Source: Adineta steineri
Lineage: Eukaryota; Rotifera; Eurotatoria; Adinetida; Adinetidae
NCBI GenBank assembly: GCA_905250115.1
Contig: CAJNOI010000039.1
Span: 62,001-126,000 of the forward strand
DNA: 64,000 nt
Direction: 5' to 3'
Shown: one piece after another, positions 13,094-22,158 of the stretch
How the letters are laid out: each line of letters starts with the position of its first letter
Position numbering within the stretch: the stretch's first letter is position 1
Translations under genes and position numbers: made by a program
Notes under the pieces: generated by a model
What the model was told of the DNA's origin: nothing
Seen by the model: only the letters and a program-made list of their open reading frames with translations
Database searches by the model: none

Positions 13094-14222
13094 TTGAATA
13101 AATGAAACAACGTATATTGATTCTACAGAAAAAAAAAGAAATATAATTACGAGAAGTAGAAAAAAAGCAATTGTGTTAGAATTTATAATGAAAAGTAAAA
13201 ATGTACGAGAAAAAGAGAAAAAAAGAATTTTTTATTGTTATATATTATGAAAAAAACAGCTTGTTGATGGTTGAATGCTCATATAAATAATTGTATTTCT
13301 TCGCCGACATTTGGTAATAAAGATATTTAATTTTCATTGAATAGAATTTAATCGAAAATATCGCTAAAGATTTTTCTAATTTCTTTTTTTTTATTAATAA
13401 TCACATAATCATTTTTTCTTCCTTTTTAAAATAATATTGAATGATTTTTTTTTCTTTTTAATTAAAAACTCGTTTTTTAGAAGAAAAAATATATATGAGA
13501 TCATATTCGATTATTAATAATAAAAAAAAACGAATTGAAGTCTAATAACTTCAAATGTACTATTCATTTTTTTTCTATCACAAGGACATTTGTTTAATAT
13601 TAATAACACATTATTGATTATATAGAATTAATAGGAACATCAATATAGAATTCATAAATAAATGATATAAACGAAAACATATTTTTTTTAGTATATTGCT
13701 AGAAGCTATAGAAATAAAACATAGTTTTATCATAGAATATATATAATAGACTATAATTAGAAAGTTAATATATAGAATGATTAAGTTCGAAATTTAGAAA
13801 TAATTATTTGAACAGCAGTTTTATATGATTATAGTTTTATGACGTCAATAAATTGCGGACTTTGAGTGTTTATCAATTTAGGATTATTTGCTTTACATAT
13901 AATTGTATATATAATATACATATACGGATCGATCATATAATCTGCTATAACTATAATTCTATCAACTATGGAAAGCACTCTCATATTTTGTTTCCTATTA
14001 CTTCCTCCTCTGTTTTTGACATCAATCTTCTCCACAAATTACATATTTTAATATTAATTGAAAATGATCAGCTGTTTTTTTATGACCTATATGACCTTTC
14101 CGAATATTATTTTTCGTAAATTCTATTAAATGAAATAATAAAAAGATACTTCACACTGTCTTCTTTTTTCTTCTAATTTAATTAAGCGGGAATTATTTTG
14201 TTTAATAAAGGGGAATATATTA
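13094..14222. other. shared divergent intergenic region
   Basis: About 1.1 kb between two divergently transcribed genes, so it probably holds both promoters. It is very AT-rich with poly-T/poly-A runs. Overlapping open frames on both strands at 13829-14119 are antisense images of each other without domain content. No specific regulatory site is supportable. Confidence 0.45.
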
Positions 14223-15016
14223 ATGCAACGAGAATATAAAACAACATTTTTAGATATAACCGCTGATGATATTAAAGTATGTTAGATAGTTTACAGAAAC
14301 GTTGTTTTTTTTAAATTCAATTCCCATAGGATTTCCGAACAATTCGTCATCATTTTGATAATCCTTTTTCGCCTGAAGAGGTAACTAATTTTTTATCCGA
14401 TTATGAAATTAATCTTAAAATTCAACAAGAAAAATATTTACATATAAATAAAGAAAAAGAATTTCTTGAAAAAAATATTGAAGAAATAAAACAATCAAAA
14501 TTATTTAATACAACAATTTACCCATTAGAACCATCAATCTCTTTTCCATATCAATCATTTTTTAATATACGTCATTGGCGTAAAGCACCAAAAACTTTAA
14601 AAATATTCTTTCAAGCTTTATCTTGTTTCTTTGCAATAACAAATAATTATTTTTTAATTGAATTAAAAACAAAATATAATTTTATTGAAAAATTACAAAT
14701 TTATCAACCATCTTCCATTGTTATAAATGAATTTCGAATAAAATATTCGAATTTAAAAGAAATTTCACCAGATTATATTCGAAATAAAAGTTTCGATGCT
14801 TATAATATTTCAATATGGTTACAAAATTTCATAGAAAATGATCGCTTATTTCGATTTCAACAATCACAAATCGACGATAAAAAACAATTAGAACATCGAC
14901 TAAATCAATTTCATATAAATCTTACTAATAAACAAAAAGAATTACAATCAACTGTAAATAAAATAGAAAATTTAAAAACGAATATTGATCAAATAAAAAG
15001 ACTTCAATCTAATTAA
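14223..15016 (+). CDS. stand-alone dynein heavy-chain stalk/microtubule-binding-domain-like protein
   Basis: Two exons, 14223-14276 and 14330-15016 (246 aa). The order of parts is that of a dynein stalk without the motor. A charged helix at about residues 45-75 (YEINLKIQQEKYLHINKEKE) is followed by a globular region at about 95-190, then a long coiled coil at about 195-244 (QIDDKKQLEHRLNQFHINL). In the globular part, RKAPKTLKIFFQALSCFF corresponds to dynein RPPEAVKLVMEAVCIL, and SPDYIRNKSFDAYNISIWLQN corresponds to NPEKVxKVSKAAxGLCxWVxA. Real dynein heavy chains exceed 4000 aa, and no AAA domain is encoded nearby. It ends 11 bp before the DRC8-like start codon, suggesting shared transcription. 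The stalk assignment is by motif alignment from memory. A degenerate dynein relative or a diverged axonemal coiled-coil protein is the alternative. Confidence 0.7.
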
Positions 15017-15027
15017 ATTTCTTTTCT

Positions 15028-16355
15028 ATGGCTACAAATAACAGCAATAATATAGATATTGAACAACGTAAGTTGAATATCTTTTATTATGATGATTTTA
15101 AAAGAATTATTTTAGGTTTTCATGAAGCGATTTCAATTTTACCAAAAGAACAAATTAATGAATTTGATCTATCGAAATTATATCAACAATTGAGTGAAGC
15201 ATTTTATGCATATGAATCTTATCTAACAAATTTTGTATTTGATCGAGATATGTCGAATATAATTTATTCACTTGGATTTATACCAGTTAGTTATTTTAAC
15301 AAATTTTTCTCTTTCTCGTAGAGAAGAGTTCAATAAACATAAATTGTCTGATTGTATGTCCGCAGGGTCAAAAAAACATCGAAGACCGATTTTTCGGAAA
15401 AGACATTTCTTGAGGTATTTCAATGCGGAGACTTCAAATGTGCTGCGTCTCACTTGCATAGACTACCGATGGGACGGGGAGCGGTGAATTGGAAGAAGTA
15501 AGGTGGACTGATAGAAATCGAAGTTTTGGGTAATATATTTTTATAAAAATCCAAATGTTCCCCTACTTCTAGTGGAGAGTGTGGTGATCATATACTGTTG
15601 GCTTTCTTGCGTAAAAGATTACTAACACTTCATTTATTTGTTAAAGATTAGTTCGACAAGCGACTGATACCGACAGCTCTAATATGTTTTGATCTGCGTT
15701 TGTCACTGAGTAGAATGTGAGTACGGGCTTAGATTATGGAACAAGAAATGAAAGCAAGGTTTTCAATTGTTTTTCCAGTAAATGTGAAGAGGATATATTC
15801 TCAGGAGAAAGAGCTTAGCGACTCCTCGGATGGGCGTTACTTGTTTCTTTGATATTTTTTTAATTTTTTTCTCTAGTCTTTACATGAAATGAATCAAATA
15901 ATACTTGGTTAGTAGAATTTATTTCAAAAAACAAGAATAGTTTAATTAGTAATCTTTTAGCTATGCGTTATCATCCACAATCACGCACTTCTGAACGAGA
16001 AGAAATCGATGTTGATCATCATTTAATACATATATCAGATTTTATTGATATAATTCTACCAAAATTAGTTAATAAAGAATATCAACCAGTTGATGAACAA
16101 TATTTATTATTATGTTTTAAAAAACTTGATCAAAATAATAAAAATTATTTACATAAAAATTTATTTATTCAAACAATGTCGACAATGGAAGATGCTTTAG
16201 ATGAACATGAATCGAATGATTTATTAGATTTTTTAACGAAAAATAATAGTTTAACAATCGAAAATTTACAAGACTTTTTTTCTTATAAACGATATATTAA
16301 ACATTTATTACCACAAAGACATCTTATTTATCTTGGTCTTGATGTAAAAAAATAA
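15028..16355 (+). CDS. EFCAB2: EFCAB2/DRC8-like EF-hand protein of the nexin-dynein regulatory complex
   Basis: Three exons: 15028-15285, 15877-15907 (31 bp) and 15961-16355 (227 aa, in phase). The small middle exon was placed because its length and both splice sites restore the frame. The first EF-hand region (DRDMSNIIYSLGFIPSLHEM) matches the DRC8 pattern VDVREVGTIIRSLGxxPTExEL. The second (VDEQYLLLCFKKLDQNNKNY, then LHKNLFIQTMST) matches IPEDVLLRAFEVLDPAKRGYLTKDELIKYMT. Canonical Ca-binding loop acids are largely lost, as in DRC8. The family acts in the axonemal nexin-dynein regulatory complex of motile cilia. It begins 11 bp after a dynein-stalk-like gene. A polyadenylation signal AATAAA lies at 16378-16383. 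Intron 1 (591 bp) is long for this window and has unusual base composition. Confidence 0.82.
15289..15860. other. candidate inserted sequence inside DRC8 intron 1
   Basis: Most introns here are under 100 bp and about 80 percent AT. This one has a block of visibly higher GC with many CG dinucleotides (for example TGGGACGGGGAGCGG near 15470-15484 and ACTCCTCGGATGGGCG near 15821-15836). It is not an exon: reading frames are closed, and splicing around it restores the DRC8 frame. No inverted repeats or target-site duplication were found by eye, so class and boundaries are open. Confidence 0.3.
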
Positions 16356-17239
16356 ATTATATGAAATATATTGAAACAATAAAGAATATTTCAATCAATA
16401 AATGAGTTTTGAAAAGAATAAATGTTATAATGAAAATTTAGATTTCTAGAATCCACAGAATCATTGAATATAAATTGTTTGTACTATAGTGTTTAAGTTT
16501 GAGTACGAATTAAAGATTTTTATAATGAAAAACTTTTACTTCAACGTTAACTGATCATGTTTAGTAGATTACTGTATCATCAAAAAAAACATTCAATTAT
16601 TAAATATAATCAACTCATTTGGGTAATACTATGATTATTTATTTACTAGAGAAAATAAAAGTAAAAACGAGATTTAATAAAAAAATAAATAAAGGTTTTT
16701 CTTCTTCTTCCAATAGAAACTTACAATTGCATAGATAATATACACTACGTATCTAATAGTAGGATCTGTCAAAACACAAAAATTAGCATTAACAAATCAT
16801 GATATAATGTTCATTATTATAAAAAAGAGATTTGTCATACACTATCAAAGTTATTTATAAATTGAACTGAATCTGATGAGTAATGTTAAAATAACGTGAC
16901 TGTTTCGATTATAGTGTTCTCCATACACATTATAGAATATTCTATTCGGATATTTCGCTCAGAATTAGTGTCCTGCAAACGGGACGGGTGTCTAGAGCCG
17001 AATCGGTAACTAGTGACATCACCGAATTTCTGACATTTTGTTCTGGCACTGTTACTCATGTGAAAAAAAAGGAGTCAAAATAAATCCGATAATGATTACA
17101 CGATTCATTACTCGGCATTATAAAAATAGTCGGTTCGGTTTCGGGTGCAAAAGGTTGTACTCATCCAGGACTATTCTAAAAAAAATTCTAAAATCTTTTT
17201 TGGTTCCGCATATCTGGCTAAAAGCATTATAATTTCTAG
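16356..17239. other. intergenic region with a GC-richer patch
   Basis: About 0.9 kb between the DRC8-like and cullin-like genes. The last third (about 16960-17170) is richer in GC and CpG than its surroundings, with GGGACGGGTG and GGTTCGGTTTCGGG motifs, and directly precedes the cullin fragment. It may be promoter sequence or the remains of a repeat. The open frame at 17038-17232 crosses this patch and has no recognisable domain. Confidence 0.4.
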
Positions 17240-18752
17240 ATGACAACTTTGTATTTTACAGAGCTCTCACGACAGAATGTGCTTGGCGAAATGTCCGAAC
17301 ATTTGGACATGATTTTCCATCATGGAAAAAATATGTCACCTACACAATATATGGTTATCAACACGTAGGATCACTTACATAAACTAGATTATGTTATCTC
17401 CACTATTTTTTATTATAGATTCATATACGATCACTGTTCACCATCAAGTATCCATTCTAAAATTTCCCTAAAGGACATGAAACAATATATCGATGAATGT
17501 GCTGAAATGTTATATTTAGAAGTCCAACGCTTCGTAGAAAAGTACCTCAAGACAGTTGTTGATAAGTTTATTCGTCAAGGAAAGAACATGCCTATCAACA
17601 TGAAGATTTTGGTAAGTTCATTAATCAATGACTGATGGAACTTTTTCTAAAGGCAGAATATAATTAGTAGTATGAACGATGTTCAGTTAGATGCTCGAAC
17701 TTCAGTAATCAGATTTAAGAAGTCTTATTTTATTTGTCACTTTCTAGAATGTTAACACTGATGACCCAAAAGACCCAAAAGAAATGGTTGAATCTTTCGT
17801 CGACTACTGGAACACCTTTCGATCGTCGTCCCGAATCGCCAAATATCTTTTTTATCGTAAGCCTTATCTTTATGAATCAGAATCATATGAAATCGGAAGG
17901 GATCGTAATAGCAGGATTTTTGACGTACGTTCATTTAACTTGATTATTTCTTTTTTCTTCAACTGTCTAAATCACTTATTAGCTGTGTATGATCCAGTGG
18001 CAAGAGTTAGCGATTATGAAACTTGACCCTGTCTTGGCACAGATGTGCTTTCAGTTGATGAACGTAGAGAGCAACAGTCAACTGATTACTAACATTCTGC
18101 AGACCTACGGTCAGTAACCTTTCTTCGATCGTTTGGCCATAACATTCGGTTAACGAACGAGATCATTAATATTTAGAAGTGTGGCCGTCGAGTAGCGTGC
18201 ACGAACGAATTCTGCCCTTGGTGATATGTAAAAAACAAGTGATAACGTTGAAAAGAAACTACTTCACGTCTTCTTTCTGCAAAGAATTTTTGGTATGGTT
18301 GGAAAACTATTGTCGGACGATAATGAGAGAACATTATGATCCGAGCTCGCTCGATGAACACGTTGAAAAAGTGAGTCCTTCTCAATAACTAAAGTAATTG
18401 ATTTTGAAAGTCATTTTTTTTCTTTTTAGTTGATTCAGTATTGCGAGGAACAAAAGAATGACATTGAATCATTACTGCCAGAATCCGTTCAACGAGATTT
18501 AATGCTCAAAAGGATAAATGAAATTTCATTTCATTTTCAAATGGCAAAAGCTATTCTTCCCTGTCCATATGTGACGGAGGTGGAAGTTCAAGGTAAACAC
18601 AAGTGATTGATTTGGTTTCTTCGTTAAGGAAGATCATTAAACTGATCTGGCTAGAGAAATTCTCTCTGATCAACAAATATGACATATCACTACATTATAT
18701 GTTTTTTGTTTTCTTTTCAGATTCATTATCATTTGGTCAGGCTACAATATAG
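17240..18752 (+). CDS. cullin-repeat-only protein (short cullin lacking the RING-binding half)
   Basis: Seven exons: 17240-17364, 17419-17611, 17748-17924, 17983-18109, 18177-18370, 18430-18592 and 18721-18752 (336 aa, every junction in phase). It follows the first half of CUL1-type cullins. MSPTQYMVINTFIYDHC corresponds to cullin YMELYTHVYNYC. FVDYWNTFRSSSRIAKYLF corresponds to QQWEDYRFSSKVLNGI. RIFDLCMIQWQELAI corresponds to the EIYSLALVTWRDCLF helix. The region with DEHVEKLIQYCEEQKNDIES corresponds to TEYMKKAEARLLEEQRR. Full cullins are 730-780 aa. The cullin-homology domain that binds the RING protein and the neddylation lysine are absent, and a clean last exon gives a stop. Such a protein could still bind substrate adaptors through cullin repeat 1. 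Codons are richer in G/C than in neighbouring genes. The start is uncertain: ATG 17240 or ATG 17291. A polyadenylation signal lies at 18878-18883. Confidence 0.82.
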
Positions 18753-20110
18753 CGAGGAGAAGACTCGAAACCAAGCATTTTTCAATTAATCTCGATTTTT
18801 CGTCTTTTTATCTGAGATATTTCTAAATCACTACTAATAATCTCGAATATTTGTATTTTGATTGTTCGTCATTTTACAATAAATTATCCTTCTTTTCTTA
18901 ATCGAATGTATAATATTAGAGTGTGAGTGTGAGTGAAGATGTTCATGTGTGCTACACCCACATTTACTCTCGAGGTTTTTCCAGTGCAACTGTGTGCTAC
19001 ATATAAAAATTACAACAGCTTATTCTAATTGATTTCTACTCGATAATTTCGATTTCAATATAATAAAATGCAGAGTTGATGGCAAACTTTGTGTTATTGA
19101 TTATAACTAATGTTATGAATCATTGTATCATCAATTACACTATTCTTAGCCATAGCAACCACTTCCATATAGCTACTACAAAAATAAATATATATAATTT
19201 CTGCTTGGAAATAACAACAAGAATATCATTATAGATCATCTCTCGGAGCATATAGTAATGTATCATCAAGACTAATCATCTATGTATTATTCTTCAATAC
19301 AAATTATTATAAATATATCGTAGAAAAACAAAACTTTGGTTGTATATACATAAAGAAAATATATCAGTTTCAATCATCTGATCACCATACTATTTAAATA
19401 TTCATTTAGGAAAATAATAAAAAAAACCATCTCTCATAGAATAGTATATCATATCTTTTAGTCATTGAAACTGTTCATTTTTTTTGAATCACTATCTCCT
19501 ATGTATATATATATATACAAATGTCTCATTTTCAAATCATTATTCATTCAAGTCATTATTAATATATTTCAAAACTTTTCTCTTTCTTTCGTTCATCTCT
19601 CTACTTCGTTTTTAACTGTAACCTTGCCTATTCTCATTATCGATAATATCGAAGATTGATTGTTCTACACTTGTCGTTGTCATATTATCGAAACAAAACA
19701 TAAGAAAAAAAACGTAAAGTTAATTGAGACAGTAAAAAGAATTCATAGGACTAATGCATCTCGATTTCAAATTCAAGTGTCTATATGAATTCAAATCTCG
19801 TTAGTACATAAGCGCATCTCAACACGTCTTTCTCCACCTTGTCGATGTATACACAAGAATTATATACACCATCATCTATCGTGAGAGATCAGGAGCAATA
19901 GATATATAACCATACAAAACATATATAGGTGTAAATATTTTTTTTAAATTAACTTTCACATCTCATCACCTCTTAATAAACTGCCGTATATATATATAAG
20001 GATTAACATTGCATACAGACACATTTCTTTTCTTTTTTGTTAAAATGTACACAAAATAACAATACAAAAAAAACAACAACAATAACATTAAGAATTAAAC
20101 GTTTTATAGG
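18753..20110. other. convergent intergenic region, no gene seen
   Basis: About 1.4 kb between the 3' ends of the cullin-like gene and the HES gene. It contains a GTGAGTGTGAGTG stretch near 18922 and short TA runs. The open frame at 19465-19659 is hydrophobic low-complexity sequence without support. Part will be 3' untranslated sequence of both genes. Confidence 0.5.
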
Positions 20111-21031
20111 TCACCATGGTCGCCATACTTTAGATGGAGATTCAATCATTGTACTTGCTGGACTATCTGTAGGTGTTGTTGTTGTTGTTATGACTTCTGA
20201 TCTTAATGATTCACAATCACTTGAATTATTCGATGATGTTGAAGTACAATCATTTTCATCATATGTTGTAGATGTATTTTGAAGTTGTTGTTGTTGCCTT
20301 TGTAGTTGTTGTTGTTCTTGTTGAGGTAAAATAAAAATGTATTGATTATTTGTTGATGAATTAACTGAATAACGATCGGTTTTTGTTAATAAACCAGTAG
20401 TTGAATGTATTTGTGCTAATGATGGTTGAATAGGTGGTAGAATAGATAATGATGATAGATTTTGTATACGAGTTGATAAATGTGATATAAGTTTAGTTTT
20501 TAATTCTAAATCAGCATTTGGTGTTGTAGTTAAAAAACGAATTATTTCATTGGCACATTCACCATAACCAGCACGATATTTAGAAGCTATTGTTGGATCA
20601 ACAGCAGCAGCACCTAAATAAAAAAAAACAGTTAATATCTTTTTCATAGAATAAATTATTATTTATCTTACTAGCTAATTTATGTTTATAAACAGCTCGT
20701 AAATGTTTAACAGTCATTTCGAGAATATCAGCTTTTTCTAATTTATGACTACGTACATTCTAAAAATGAAGATTTTACTAGTATAAAAATGAAAATAATT
20801 TTGTTTTATATTTACATTTGTTGTTGCATTATCAAGAATAAGAGTTTTTAATTCTTCTAAACTTCGATTAATTCTTTCGCGTCTTCGTTTTTCCATAATT
20901 GGTTTTGCATTCTAAAATACACTCATCAATCAATCAGTCATTGAATTTTTATTTTTTTTTATTACCTTTCGATATTCATTGTGATTAATATGTGGTGGTA
21001 ATGGATATGGTGCAAAACGATCAGCAGGCAT
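20111..21031 (-). CDS. HES1: hairy/Enhancer-of-split bHLH-Orange transcriptional repressor
   Basis: Four exons on the minus strand: 20966-21031, 20816-20911, 20672-20759 and 20111-20613 (250 aa, in phase). The bHLH domain (about residues 23-80) has the family basic region with its proline (NAKPIMEKRRRERIN) and helix 2 KLEKADILEMTVKHLR. The Orange domain follows with KYRAGYGECANEIIRFL. The protein ends in WRPW, the Groucho/TLE recruitment tetrapeptide. A Gln-rich stretch (about residues 188-206) precedes an acidic Ser/Asn region. All hallmarks of a HES1/hairy-type Notch-responsive repressor are intact. Length and exon layout (bHLH split over three exons) fit the family. CACGCG sites upstream suggest autoregulation. 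The exact HES paralogue cannot be told. Confidence 0.95.
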
Positions 21032-21243
21032 TGTTCAAAATAGGATGAGTAGTGGAGTATGTGAACGGGATCTAATAATTTAGAGAAGTGATATATACGT
21101 ATATGTAGATATGTATATAGATGTATGTATGTATTCTGATTCGTTGTCTCGACGATTGCTCTATAATTATTCTCTCTTTTTCTCCAACTTTTTTTGTAAG
21201 CTGTCTTTCTTTCTCTCTCTCTCTCTTCTTTCGTGTCTTGACG

Positions 21244-21249
21244 CACGCG
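21244..21249. promoter_or_regulatory. CACGCG hairy/HES-type binding motif
   Basis: CACGCG lies 213 bp upstream of the HES start codon. Hairy/HES proteins bind CACGCG (class C) and N-box sites, and negative autoregulation is a known feature of the family. A six-base match alone is weak; the promoter-proximal position is what makes it worth listing. Confidence 0.4.
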
Positions 21250-22152
21250 AGATCGTGTGTATGATGTAGAATGGTTGGTCAGAGAAAGAATAAAACGAAC
21301 GAATGATGAAGATGGACGACTCGTGCTGTTGGCCAAATAAATATTCAAGTGAAAGAAAAAGGAAAAAAAGAAGGATCATTTACATAGATTCTTCATCCAA
21401 TCAATGACTTCTGTTTTTTTTTCAAGATATTACTTGAATAATATGGCATGATATAGTTGCCCTATGGCAAATCATCAGAAGAAATTGAAATTGTATAGTC
21501 TTGTTCTATCAATACTACCGCATTCATGATAATGCCTTACTATATATATATGTATATATTCATCTTTGTTCTTTTTTTTTATTCCATATCTTAAGGGAAT
21601 AGAAAAAGGATAGAATTTGATTTAAAAGGCAGGTGATCTCATCAGATTTACTGTTTTTCGTTGATGCATAAAAACAAAAAAAGAATCACGTACGGTGTTT
21701 ATCATTATGATTCTCATCATAACGGTAGTGATCATTATTTGATCTTAAGATTGACGTGTCAAGTGGAATTGCAACGACGCCCACTACTTAGATGGTGTAA
21801 ATGGAGAGAATATTATCCGTTACTGATATCAATAAAAGAGAATTTATACGTATCAAATTCGTTCCATCTATATTTATTCTTGTTTCATAGAGGAAAAAAA
21901 AGTCTTTATACAAGGTTCAACATCCAAGATTATTTTTTTGCATCTGTTTAGAATTAAGTAGTTTTTGTTATTATTGTCATCATCTGTAAATTGTATATAT
22001 CGATTCAATATATATTACTTATCTCTTGTTATAGACAGAAAGAATGTATGGATAAGAAATGTATGTTTGTTACTCATAGTAAAAGTGAAAGTGAGACTGA
22101 TGGATGTGCGCGTGCATGCACGAGCAAAGTCAACTTGTTTGGTATGCAAACG

Positions 22153-22158
22153 CACGCG
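22153..22158. promoter_or_regulatory. second CACGCG hairy/HES-type motif
   Basis: A further CACGCG inside CGCACGCGCG, about 1.1 kb upstream of the HES start, within a GC-richer patch (about 22105-22160) that also has GTGCGCGTGCATGCACG. Two such CpG-containing words near one HES gene in very AT-rich DNA are unlikely to be pure background, but function is inferred. Confidence 0.35.

Noticed and set aside
15272-15487. Open frame continuing from DRC8 exon 1 into the GC-rich intron
   Set aside because: Using it breaks the phase to the later EF-hand exon, while the 31-bp exon at 15877-15907 restores phase and family similarity.
14223-16355. Dynein-stalk-like and DRC8-like frames as one fused gene
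   Set aside because: No donor/acceptor pair between 14950 and 15028 removes the TAA at 15014-15016 in frame; two adjacent genes fit better.
17038-17232. Open frame just upstream of the cullin-like gene as its first exon
   Set aside because: Frame does not join to the cullin exon, and the peptide has no similarity to cullin N-termini.
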